A stretch of DNA of 64,000 nucleotides, from IMG/VR virus record IMGVR_UViG_3300030103_002937, positions 1,505 to 65,504 of that record. One strand, 5' to 3'. Source of the stretch: a virus. The position numbers and the translations under genes were made by a program. Below, piece by piece: positions 48,361 to 55,846 of the stretch. Each line of letters starts with the position of its first letter. Position 1 is the stretch's first letter. The notes beneath the pieces are model-generated. The model saw only the letters and a program-made list of their open reading frames with translations. It searched no databases and was not told the DNA's origin.

Positions 48361-48490
48361 AGATTGGTCATTAAGTTTAGGAACATATCCAGGAATATTA
48401 TTTGGTATGCGTACGTATCATGGTGACACGCATTCTCAAACTGTGTTTTACTTACCGTTTATTGATGTTGCTTACGAAGTTGAAAAATAA
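48329..48490 (+). CDS. Small hypothetical protein before NrdB
   Basis: 53 residues from MLKNTKGRATKDWSLSLGTY; an ATG 14 codons earlier is also in frame but lies inside the basic gene. Beta-rich (YPGILFGMRTYHGDTHSQTVFYLPFIDVAYEVEK). Its stop shares a base with the NrdB start, suggesting coupling. Role unknown. Confidence 0.5.
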   Translation: MLKNTKGRATKDWSLSLGTYPGILFGMRTYHGDTHSQTVFYLPFIDVAYEVEK

Positions 48491-49449
48491 TGGGATTGTT
48501 TGATGAGCGCGTAGCGTACAAACCGTTTGAGTATCCTGATTATTATACAGAGGGCTGGTTAAAACAGGCTCAGGCATTTTGGTTGCATACTGAAATACCA
48601 ATGCAAAGTGACATAAAAGATTGGAAAGAAAAATTAACACCTGAAGAAAAAAACTTAGTAGGCAATATATTATTAGGTTTTGCTCAGACAGAATGTGCAG
48701 TATCAGATTACTGGACACAAAAAGTCGTATCATGGTTTCCTAAACATGAAATACAGCAAATGGCTATGATGTTTGGTTCACAAGAAACAATACATGCTGT
48801 AGCTTACAGTTATTTAAATGAAACATTAGGACTTGAAGATTATGAAGCTTTTTTACACGAGCCGGCGACTGCTGGAAGGTTTGACAATCTGGTTAGTTAT
48901 AGTGGTACCAATCCTGTCGGGATTGGCCGCTCTCTTGCTATCTTTAGTGCTTTTGCTGAAGGGGTTAGCTTATATTCTGCATTTGCTGTTCTTTATAGTT
49001 TCCAGTTAAGAAATTTACTGAAAGGTATAGGTCAACAAATGAAATGGAGTGTACGAGATGAATCACTTCACAGTAAAATGGGTTGTAAGCTTTTCCGCGA
49101 TATGTGCAAAGAAACACCTGGTTTACTAGAAGATTGTCAAAAAGATATAGCTGAAGCTGCTAAAACAATGGTAGACTTAGAAGAAAAGTATATTGACAAA
49201 ATGTTTGAAATGGGTGATATTGAAAACCTAAAAGCATCTGATCTTAAACAATTTATTAGAAAAAGAGCAAATGAAAAATTACAAGAGCTTGGATATTCAG
49301 CCTTCTTCGATGTCGATACTGAAGCGGCTGATAACCTTGATTGGTTTTATCATCTTACCGGTGGTCATACTCATACAGATTTCTTCGCTATTCGTCCAAC
49401 TGATTACTCAAAGGCTAACGAAGGAGAAGACTTTGAAGACATTTGGTGA
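48490..49449 (+). CDS. nrdB: Ribonucleotide reductase class I small subunit (NrdB)
   Basis: 319 residues. The di-iron/radical site is intact: TECAVSDYW, QETIHAVAYSYLNE (E-T-I-H then Y, aligned to the tyrosyl radical Tyr of NrdB), EGVSLYSAF, RDESLHSKMGC and the C-terminal region ending EGEDFEDIW. It makes the radical used by NrdA to reduce ribonucleotides to deoxyribonucleotides. Shares the operon with NrdA, separated by two small genes. Confidence 0.92.
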   Translation: MGLFDERVAYKPFEYPDYYTEGWLKQAQAFWLHTEIPMQSDIKDWKEKLTPEEKNLVGNILLGFAQTECAVSDYWTQKVVSWFPKHEIQQMAMMFGSQETIHAVAYSYLNETLGLEDYEAFLHEPATAGRFDNLVSYSGTNPVGIGRSLAIFSAFAEGVSLYSAFAVLYSFQLRNLLKGIGQQMKWSVRDESLHSKMGCKLFRDMCKETPGLLEDCQKDIAEAAKTMVDLEEKYIDKMFEMGDIENLKASDLKQFIRKRANEKLQELGYSAFFDVDTEAADNLDWFYHLTGGHTHTDFFAIRPTDYSKANEGEDFEDIW

Positions 49450-49481
49450 AATAATAAATCAAGAAGATATAGACGAATTAT

Positions 49482-49721
49482 ATGAAAGGACAAAAACAGA
49501 GTAGAATTGATAATGTTGAAAAGCGCTTAGCTGCAATGACAAGAGTATTACAAGAACTTATTAATGAAGTTCAAAATACTAAAACAATTGCACTAGGTGT
49601 ACATCAAACAATAAAAGAAATGCCTAACTATGAAGAAGCGATCGAAAAGCTTAAAGAGAAAGCTGCTGGAGAGCATGGTGAAGGAGAGGAAATTATCTCC
49701 GACGGAAAGATTAGCGAATAG
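49482..49721 (+). CDS. Small coiled-coil protein between NrdB and NrdA
   Basis: 79 residues: MKGQKQSRIDNVEKRLAAMTRVLQELINEV, then HQTIKEMPNYEEAIEKLKEKAAGE. Heptad pattern and acidic tail (GEEIISDGKISE). Overlaps the membrane gene by 47 nt. Function unknown. Confidence 0.55.
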   Translation: MKGQKQSRIDNVEKRLAAMTRVLQELINEVQNTKTIALGVHQTIKEMPNYEEAIEKLKEKAAGEHGEGEEIISDGKISE

Positions 49722-49908
49722 GCTGGGTTACATGGGGACTGGTTTTTTTGTAACTGCTCCCCATATGCTACCTGACACACCAGGTGTAGTAATATATTTT
49801 TTAGCTGGTTTGTTTTGTACACCGCAAGTGTGGGTTGCAAAGCAATGGAACTTAGTAATAGTAAACTTAAATGTAATGATAGCCTACGCGCTACTATTTT
49901 TTAAATGA
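49675..49908 (+). CDS. Small membrane protein
   Basis: 77 residues from MVKERKLSPTERLANRLGYM. Two or three hydrophobic segments (GTGFFVTAPHMLPDTPGVVI; YFLAGLFCTPQVW; NLVIVNLNVMIAYALLFF). Similar proteins occur near nucleotide-metabolism genes in marine phages; no function is known. 4-nt overlap with nrdA. Confidence 0.58.
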   Translation: MVKERKLSPTERLANRLGYMGTGFFVTAPHMLPDTPGVVIYFLAGLFCTPQVWVAKQWNLVIVNLNVMIAYALLFFK

Positions 49909-51674
49909 TGTGGAATAATGAATGGAAAAAAGGTGTCGACTACCCATCTTGGGGAGACACGGAAGTATACAAGAAGACTATATCCGGGGGATATCTACAT
50001 ATGGGAGAGTCTCCAAGAGACGCATACAAAAGAGTCGCAACAACAGTTGCAAGACGATTGTACAAACCAGAGCTAGCAGATACATTTTTTGATTACATTT
50101 GGAAAGGGTGGTTGTGTTTAGCGTCTCCGGTTTTATCTAATACAGGTACCGATCGTGGTTTACCTATATCATGCTTTGGGATTGACGTAGGAGACAGCAT
50201 ACACGATATTGGTACAAAGAATTTAGAAATGATGATGCTTGCCAAACACGGTGGGGGTGTTGGTATCGGAGTTAACATGATTCGTCCCGCCGGAGCTAAA
50301 ATCACAGGAAATGGAACATCAGATGGAGTCGTACCCTTCTGCAAAATCTACGATAGCACAATTCTTGCAACCAATCAAGGATCAGTTAGACGCGGAGCTG
50401 CAAGCGTTAATATCAACATTGACCACGGAGATTTTGAAGAGTGGCTTGAAATACGAGAGCCTAAAGGAGATGTCAACAGACAATCGCTTAACTTACATCA
50501 GTGCGCAGTGGTTGGCGATAAGTTTATGCGAAAGCTTGAACGAGGAGATGCAGAAGCTAGATCTAAATGGAGTAAACTTCTTAGAAAAAGGAAAAGCACC
50601 GGAGAACCGTATATCCTTTTTAAAGGAAACACTAATAAAGCAAATCCAGCAGCGTACAAAGACAACGCTTTAAAAGTGCATATGACTAATATCTGTAGCG
50701 AAATAGTATTGCACACAGATGAGTCGCATAGCTTTGTTTGCTGTTTAAGCAGTTTAAATGTCACTAAGTATGAAGAATGGAAGAATACAAACCTTATCTA
50801 CGATGCTATCTGGTTTCTTGATGGAGTCTTGGAAGAGTTTATTCAGAAGGCTAAAGGGCTTACAGGTTTTGGAAACTCTGTTAGATCTGCTGAGAAGGGC
50901 AGAGCACTTGGCTTGGGAGTCTTGGGTTGGCATACGTACCTGCAACAAAACGGTGTACCCTTTGAAGGATTACAAGCACAGTTCCAGACAAGACGTATAT
51001 TTAGCCAAATTAAGATTGAATCTGAACGAGCATCAAGAGCGCTTGCTGAGGTTTATGGTGAACCTCTTTGGTGTCGTGGCACTGGCTTTCGCAACACTCA
51101 TCTTAGGGCTGTTGCTCCTACTGTGTCTAATAGTAAGCTTGCCGGTAATGTTAGTCCTGGTGTTGAGCCTTGGGCCGCTAATGTTTTCACTGAACAAAGC
51201 GCGAAGGGTACGTTCATTAGGAAAAACAGAGAACTAGAAAAAGTACTTCGTAAAGTTGGAATCAACGTCAAAGAAACGTGGGATAAAATTATGGCCGACG
51301 GCGGGAGTATACAAGATATCGAAGAGTTAGATAACTGGGGATATGTTAATGGTAAGCTTACGCTTATTGAGGACTCAAAATCGTACGATCTAACGGGCTT
51401 TGATAAAGTTAAAGATGTATTTAAAACCTTTAAAGAAATAAATCAATTAGAGCTAGTTAATCAAGCCGGCATACGTCAGCAGTATATTGACCAATCTGTC
51501 AGTTTGAATTTAGCTTTTCCTTCTGAAGCGTCGCCTAAGTGGATTAATCAAGTTCATATGGACGCCTGGAAAAAAGGTATTAAAACATTATATTACATGC
51601 GGACAGAGTCTGTACTGAGAGGCGATATAGCTGCAAGTGCTATGGACCCAGACTGTGTTGCTTGTGATGGGTAA
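49905..51674 (+). CDS. nrdA: Ribonucleotide reductase class I large subunit (NrdA)
   Basis: 589 residues, shorter than typical NrdA (about 750), lacking the N-terminal ATP cone; phage enzymes often lose it. Active-site motifs: LPISCFGID, HGGGVGIGVNMIRPAGA, GSVRRGAASVNI, MTNICSEI (Asn, Cys, Glu) and FVCCLSSLNV, with the C-terminal CVACDG swinging-arm cysteines. Works with the NrdB encoded upstream. A convergent terminator follows. Confidence 0.92.
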   Translation: MMWNNEWKKGVDYPSWGDTEVYKKTISGGYLHMGESPRDAYKRVATTVARRLYKPELADTFFDYIWKGWLCLASPVLSNTGTDRGLPISCFGIDVGDSIHDIGTKNLEMMMLAKHGGGVGIGVNMIRPAGAKITGNGTSDGVVPFCKIYDSTILATNQGSVRRGAASVNINIDHGDFEEWLEIREPKGDVNRQSLNLHQCAVVGDKFMRKLERGDAEARSKWSKLLRKRKSTGEPYILFKGNTNKANPAAYKDNALKVHMTNICSEIVLHTDESHSFVCCLSSLNVTKYEEWKNTNLIYDAIWFLDGVLEEFIQKAKGLTGFGNSVRSAEKGRALGLGVLGWHTYLQQNGVPFEGLQAQFQTRRIFSQIKIESERASRALAEVYGEPLWCRGTGFRNTHLRAVAPTVSNSKLAGNVSPGVEPWAANVFTEQSAKGTFIRKNRELEKVLRKVGINVKETWDKIMADGGSIQDIEELDNWGYVNGKLTLIEDSKSYDLTGFDKVKDVFKTFKEINQLELVNQAGIRQQYIDQSVSLNLAFPSEASPKWINQVHMDAWKKGIKTLYYMRTESVLRGDIAASAMDPDCVACDG

Positions 51675-51710
51675 TAAAAAAAGGGGAAGCTTAACGGCCT
51701 CCCCTTCTTT
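51675..51710. terminator. Bidirectional terminator between convergent operons
   Basis: AAGGGGA/TCCCCTT stem with a 12-nt interior; on the minus strand a T7 run follows, on the plus strand CTTTG. It lies between the RNR operon and the leftward-running B structural operon. Confidence 0.7.
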
Positions 51711-51755
51711 GTTACAGGATTTTTGGGTATGGTGCCCATTTTTTTTATTCCTGTT

Positions 51756-52052
51756 TTATTTGAATCTTTTTTCAATTCTATTCATTTTCTTTTCTTTTCT
51801 TTTAGCAAGTCTTTCGCTAGCTTTGCCTTTCTTTATAACTTCTCTGTTATTTTTTTGATACGAAACACTACCATCATTAAGTGCAAATAAAGATATAACT
51901 TTCTTACCAGTATCTAAACTTCTAAAGTATTGAGCACTACCGTCTTCAGAAGTTATTACACCCTTATTTGTGTATAATGCTCTATAACCTTTTCCGTTAT
52001 CTACTTCTTTATTCGTAGAGGTTGATTGTATATTAAATTTACCGTTTCTCAT
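51756..52052 (-). CDS. Hypothetical basic protein
   Basis: 98 residues. Beta-type middle (YRALYTNKGVITSEDGSAQYFRSLDTGKKV...SVSYQKNNRE) and a Lys/Arg helical tail (SERLAKRKEKKMNRIEKRFK). Last gene of the B minus-strand operon, sharing one base with the next gene upstream. Family unknown. Confidence 0.5.
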   Translation of the reverse strand: MRNGKFNIQSTSTNKEVDNGKGYRALYTNKGVITSEDGSAQYFRSLDTGKKVISLFALNDGSVSYQKNNREVIKKGKASERLAKRKEKKMNRIEKRFK

Positions 52053-52438
52053 TATTTCTTTACTTCAAATTTAAAATTCTTACCTGACACAGCAAGCTTA
52101 TCAATTACTTCAGTTTGCGTATCGCGCAGTAGTCTTTCAAGTTTATCTTTTTCTATAACCATACCGGCTACTTTATCTTCTAGCGCTTCGTTTTTTGCTT
52201 TTAGTGATTCTAACTCTTCAGGATTCTTACCTATAAAAGTATATATCACCACACTTAAAGAACCAACAAGCATACCGACAATAACTTTAAATATATCATT
52301 ATTTGTTTCCGGTATTTCTTTAAAGGCTAAAAATAATAATAAACCCATAACCATTGCAAATACTGTTGCAGCGCCTATGTAACCCCTCATTTCTTTGTTT
52401 CTAAACATTTGTTTTATTTTAGCATAAGCCGCAGCCAA
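52052..52438 (-). CDS. Envelope cassette protein 3, phage B copy
   Basis: 128 residues (a start at the 11th codon, MFRNKEMRGYIG, would align with the phage A copy). TM segments YIGAATVFAMVMGLLLFLAF and DIFKVIVGMLVGSLSVVIYT, then coiled coil (AKNEALEDKVAGMVIEKDKL). About half of the residues match 7510-7875, including NNDIFKVIVGMLVGSLS and SGKNFKF. In phage B it closes a cassette next to an outer membrane protein and an endolysin. Confidence 0.7.
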   Translation of the reverse strand: MAAAYAKIKQMFRNKEMRGYIGAATVFAMVMGLLLFLAFKEIPETNNDIFKVIVGMLVGSLSVVIYTFIGKNPEELESLKAKNEALEDKVAGMVIEKDKLERLLRDTQTEVIDKLAVSGKNFKFEVKK

Positions 52439-52465
52439 TGCAGATTGGACATATATTTTCCATAA

Positions 52466-52876
52466 TTAAAAATTTGATGCTAAGTTAATTTCATTTATTG
52501 CTTCTTGTATTTCAGCCAACCCCACAGGAAGCGTAAGGTCAAGACCTGCTTTAAATATTTTTTCCATACTACCAGACTTAAAAATAAGCACAGTAGGTAC
52601 CATTCGAACCCTATACTTTTTTTTAGCTTGTGGTGCCGTAGATATATCAACTCTATAATATGATGCATTTTCTATTTTATCCCATTCGTTAAAACAATTT
52701 GCTTCATTAAATTTAGCCCAGAATTCAACAACTATTGTGCCATCATTATCATCACCAAAAGCATTATCGTTACTTATTGTTTGGTCAAAGTTGCTATCAT
52801 CAATCCAGTATTTTGCCGGCACGTCGGATTGTGCGTGTGCTAAAGCACTTATAAGCAGTAGTATTAAAGTTCTCAT
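52466..52876 (-). CDS. Envelope cassette protein 2, phage B copy (thioredoxin-like)
   Basis: 136 residues with a short signal peptide (MRTLILLLISALAHA) and a thioredoxin-like arrangement: GTIVVEFWAKFNEANCFNEWDKI, YRVDISTAPQ, RVRMVPTVLIFKSGSMEKIFKAGLD. The single Cys and lack of CxxC argue against redox activity. It corresponds to 7877-8206 in position, export signal and VPT strand. One copy lies in each phage. Confidence 0.6.
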   Translation of the reverse strand: MRTLILLLISALAHAQSDVPAKYWIDDSNFDQTISNDNAFGDDNDGTIVVEFWAKFNEANCFNEWDKIENASYYRVDISTAPQAKKKYRVRMVPTVLIFKSGSMEKIFKAGLDLTLPVGLAEIQEAINEINLASNF

Positions 52877-53157
52877 TGATTTTTTCTTATTTCGTATAAA
52901 CGCCCGTCTATTTTTTCTAACTCTTCTAGTATTTTGTCAACATCTTCTTGTGTGTCCATGATTGTTTGACGAACTAATTCGTCTTTTAAATCATATTCCG
53001 TTCTTGAGATAACCGGCTCTGGAAGTTCTTTAGCGAGAGCTATATCGGATTTTAAAGTAAAATACATAGTAGCTAAAGATACTGCGCCACCTATAATTAT
53101 ACCTATTGTCTTCAGATCAAGAGTTACTTTTGTGTTTTCCCCTATTTGCTGTGCCAT
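52873..53157 (-). CDS. Envelope cassette protein 1, phage B copy
   Basis: 94 residues: polar start, TM segment (LKTIGIIIGGAVSLATMYFT), then helix ending EEDVDKI-type coiled coil and RLYEIRKN. Matches 8208-8486 at ISRTEYDLKDELVR and the C-terminal RLYE. Coupled by 4-nt overlap to cassette gene 2. Shape fits an inner-membrane spanin subunit. Confidence 0.65.
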   Translation of the reverse strand: MAQQIGENTKVTLDLKTIGIIIGGAVSLATMYFTLKSDIALAKELPEPVISRTEYDLKDELVRQTIMDTQEDVDKILEELEKIDGRLYEIRKNQ

Positions 53158-54350
53158 TATCTAAATGTTATATTGATTCCAAAATTAGAATTAAATATTT
53201 CTGAGTCCCAAAATTTAGTATATTCACCTTCTACAAATATACCTATTGACTTAGTTACTTTCCAACCAAACATTAAGCCAGCCTGGTAGTCGTCCCATTG
53301 TTCACCACTTATCAAATCATTGTGACCCCCTTTGCCCCAACTGTTACGATGCAAATAGCTAAAGTCCTCGTTGCCCTCCACATAACTGTGATGAGGCATA
53401 ATCCAGTTGCCATAAGCATGCAGCCAAAAATTATTTTTGTAATGATAAAAATCAAATCCAACAATCGGCGCGATCTCAGCAAACGAGTCTAGCTCAGCCC
53501 ATGCTTCCTGGTTAAACCTATTCATTAAGCCACCAAATATACGATCTCTAAAATCTTCATCTGTATACGCAACTATATCACCTCTATCGTTTGTCCATAA
53601 ATAATTATATATTTGTGATGTGCTACCATCAGGATTATAAACTTCTGAAGAATAAAATGCGTCTTGAAACCCATATTCATAGCCTAAAGAATACCAAGGG
53701 TTAACAGGTATTTCTTGACCGGAGTACTCGTCTACCATTGTTTCATTAAGCCATATTTCAATAGGGTTATAACCGTATGCTTTTTGATGTGTACGATATA
53801 TAATACCCGCAGATATGCTTAGTTTGTTACCTATAGGCAATCTAGCTCTTACTTCGCCAGACATATATTCAAATCCAACATTACCTGATTCTCTAGATTC
53901 AAACTTACCTATATGGTATTTACCTGTGTGTCTTACAAATAAACGTCTGTTATCAAACTCGTTGCCGTCTACTCTTTGTTTTTCCAAGTGCAATAAATAT
54001 TCTAAACCTTTTACTGCAGCGGTTGGTGCAGATAAACCTACGTTGTTTTCTGTACCATTGTAAAAATTTGGTTTACTTTCATAACCAAACCTTGCTAGCT
54101 TACGAAGTCCAACGCCAATACGATAGTTATTCGGATGGTAAGTAGTTTGATCTACAACACGAGGTATACCATATAAATCGTTAGGATCTGTTCTAACAAA
54201 ATACTTTGTTTGCTCTAATTTAGCATTACCCACATTTCCTGCAGCATATACGGTACCATATTTTAAAAAGTCATCGTATAAACCTTTAAGAAACTGCGAT
54301 TGCACATTAAAGGACAGTAGCACTACTATAAGCAGAATTAATTTTTTCAT
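53157..54350 (-). CDS. Phage-encoded outer membrane beta-barrel protein
   Basis: 397 residues. A signal peptide typical of Flavobacteriia (MKKLILLIVVLLSFNVQSQF) is followed by alternating beta-strand patterns with many aromatics (YRIGVGLRKLARFGYES; GFEYMSGEVRARLPIGNKLSISAGIIYRT; WHLHAYGN-type strands) and a terminal strand ending NSNFGINITFR, which resembles OMP C-termini. No virion motifs. It may block or replace a receptor, or assist lysis. Adjacent to the M15 peptidase and the envelope cassette. Confidence 0.72.
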   Translation of the reverse strand: MKKLILLIVVLLSFNVQSQFLKGLYDDFLKYGTVYAAGNVGNAKLEQTKYFVRTDPNDLYGIPRVVDQTTYHPNNYRIGVGLRKLARFGYESKPNFYNGTENNVGLSAPTAAVKGLEYLLHLEKQRVDGNEFDNRRLFVRHTGKYHIGKFESRESGNVGFEYMSGEVRARLPIGNKLSISAGIIYRTHQKAYGYNPIEIWLNETMVDEYSGQEIPVNPWYSLGYEYGFQDAFYSSEVYNPDGSTSQIYNYLWTNDRGDIVAYTDEDFRDRIFGGLMNRFNQEAWAELDSFAEIAPIVGFDFYHYKNNFWLHAYGNWIMPHHSYVEGNEDFSYLHRNSWGKGGHNDLISGEQWDDYQAGLMFGWKVTKSIGIFVEGEYTKFWDSEIFNSNFGINITFR

Positions 54351-54805
54351 ATTACTTCGTATTTTGTTTTATTGTTGGAATCTCTATAAGCTTTTAAGCA
54401 TCTGTTTCTATTAGAGTCAGGAGATACATAACTAACATGTACCCAATCAGGGTTGTTATCTGTTCCAAACTCCCATATGAGCTGATCAAAATCAAGATTG
54501 TTTTTTATGTAGTTATACATTTCCGCGTTTGTTTTGTGACCATATGTGTCATCAATATCAATTGCACGGCCTTCACAATGTTGTGATTTTGAACTACCTC
54601 CGATTGCTTTATTAAGCTCAATCGAACGAAAAAATGAATTAATTTTTATGGGGCCACCTACCCATTTGCGTAGCGGTTCAAATATATTTTCTGCAATAAC
54701 CTGCATATTAGTCTTTTCATATTCGTTAGGTATATTGTTTATACCTTTTCTTTTTGCAGTGTATGAAAGTGTTCCTTCTTTATAGCTAATATGGTTACTT
54801 ATCAT
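54347..54805 (-). CDS. M15-family peptidoglycan peptidase (endolysin)
   Basis: 152 residues. The zinc-site motifs of peptidase M15A/PF08291 are visible: SQHCEGRAIDIDDTYGHKTN (H-x-x-G-x-A-x-D-I) and DWVHVSYVSPDSN (H). This enzyme cuts cross-links in the murein stem peptide. No signal peptide, so it needs a holin; the cassette membrane proteins or the small membrane gene could serve. Overlaps the OMP gene by 4 nt. Confidence 0.85.
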   Translation of the reverse strand: MISNHISYKEGTLSYTAKRKGINNIPNEYEKTNMQVIAENIFEPLRKWVGGPIKINSFFRSIELNKAIGGSSKSQHCEGRAIDIDDTYGHKTNAEMYNYIKNNLDFDQLIWEFGTDNNPDWVHVSYVSPDSNRNRCLKAYRDSNNKTKYEVI

Positions 54806-55173
54806 GTTCTTCTTTTTACAGACTTAACACGGCGAGGTTTGCCCGCTGGTTGTCCAAGCCTTTTCTTTTCTGATATTTTCTTTTTCTTTTCAGCTGAAGA
54901 CATTTCTGATGCTGTCTTAGGGGTTTTGCTTGATATACGTTTTTTAGGTCTGCAATATGGCACTCCTCTTCCGTCGCCTTTGGTGCGGCCGCATGGTTTA
55001 CCTGTGCGCACATCAATCCATTCCTCTTTAAACCAGCGTTTAAGTGAAGCGCCTTTTTCTGTCTTACGTACTTTTTTTAAAGGAGACATCATCATTTTTA
55101 CTGCAGATCCTTCTCCGCGTTCATTTTTACTAGCCCATACAGCTTTTCTTTGGGCGTCACTTACATATGGCAT
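54802..55173 (-). CDS. DUF5872-like basic protein
   Basis: 123 residues, very basic. Core KRWFKEEWIDVRTGKPCGRTKGDGRGVPYCRPKKRISSKTPKTASEMSSAEK is the DUF5872 pattern found in phages and large viruses, with two cysteines. N-terminus MPYVSDAQRKAVWASKNE. Perhaps a DNA- or virion-associated protein. Overlaps the peptidase by 4 nt. Confidence 0.75.
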   Translation of the reverse strand: MPYVSDAQRKAVWASKNERGEGSAVKMMMSPLKKVRKTEKGASLKRWFKEEWIDVRTGKPCGRTKGDGRGVPYCRPKKRISSKTPKTASEMSSAEKKKKISEKKRLGQPAGKPRRVKSVKRRT

Positions 55174-55175
55174 AG

Positions 55176-55694
55176 TTATTTATTATTTATAAAATTATAC
55201 ATTGCTAAGCCTAATTCTTTTCCAAAATCAGAATCTGACTTATAATGAGCTCTAGCTACATTTCTACTATAAGATATATCTTCTGCTTTTTTATTTAATT
55301 CTTTAGATTTTTCAGGATATTTATTTTTTAAATACTCTGATATTAAATACGCTTGAGCTGAATGCCCAGAGGGGTAAGAAGGAGTTTTCATTGAATTTAA
55401 TTCAACATTTTTTAAATTTAACCCAAAATTTTTAGCCGCTTCTTTTGGTCGGGGTCTATTAAAATATTTTTTTAAATTTAATATTAAATCATGAGAGCTT
55501 CTTACTAACTCATTTATTCCTTCGTCTTTTACTATAGAATTAAACTCTTTAACTATATTATCATTTTTTTTAATAAAACTTTTATTAATAGGTATTTTGT
55601 CTAACTCTTGTATTTCTGAAAAAGTTTTTAAAGAATTATCAGCAGGAGGCTTTTTATTTTTAAAAGAATTTATATTAAATTCACTTAAATTCAT
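55176..55694 (-). CDS. PAP2-family acid phosphatase-like protein
   Basis: 172 residues with all three PAP2 signature motifs: K-x6-RP (KKYFNRPRPKEAAK), PSGH (YPSGHSAQAYLISEYL) and SR-x5-H-x3-D (SRNVARAHYKSD), containing the phosphoryl-transfer His and charge-relay Asp. No transmembrane segments, so it resembles soluble class A acid phosphatases. Substrate could be a phosphoester of nucleotide, lipid or lipopolysaccharide. It lies among virion and lysis genes, unusual for a phage phosphatase. Confidence 0.82.
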   Translation of the reverse strand: MNLSEFNINSFKNKKPPADNSLKTFSEIQELDKIPINKSFIKKNDNIVKEFNSIVKDEGINELVRSSHDLILNLKKYFNRPRPKEAAKNFGLNLKNVELNSMKTPSYPSGHSAQAYLISEYLKNKYPEKSKELNKKAEDISYSRNVARAHYKSDSDFGKELGLAMYNFINNK

Positions 55695-55846
55695 TACTTT
55701 TTACTTTTAGTACCCCAATTAGCAGCACCAACTTTACGGCATTTAGCTATCGCTCCGCTTGCATAAGCAGACGGAAACACTTTATATCTTGCTTTTACTT
55801 TACGATAGCAAGCATCTTTTTTTTCAAATGGTGAGTTTGATTTCAT
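55694..55846 (-). CDS. Small basic conserved viral protein
   Basis: 50 residues (MKSNSPFEKKDACYRKVKAR, YKVFPSAYASGAIAKCRKVG). The KVFPSAYASGAxAKCRK motif recurs in marine phages and algal viruses, generally next to DUF5872-type genes, as here. Two conserved Cys and high positive charge. Function unknown. Its ATG overlaps the 2248-residue gene's stop (ATGA). Confidence 0.68.
   Translation of the reverse strand: MKSNSPFEKKDACYRKVKARYKVFPSAYASGAIAKCRKVGAANWGTKSKK

Noticed and set aside
49433-49504. 23-codon TTG-start frame (KTFGEIINQEDIDELYERTKTE) after NrdB
   Set aside because: No ATG outside NrdB, very short, and overlapped by the next gene; possible but not supportable.
48490-51674. Host origin of the RNR genes
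   Set aside because: They sit in a tightly coupled phage operon with phage-type short NrdA; auxiliary metabolic genes of this kind are usual in marine phages.
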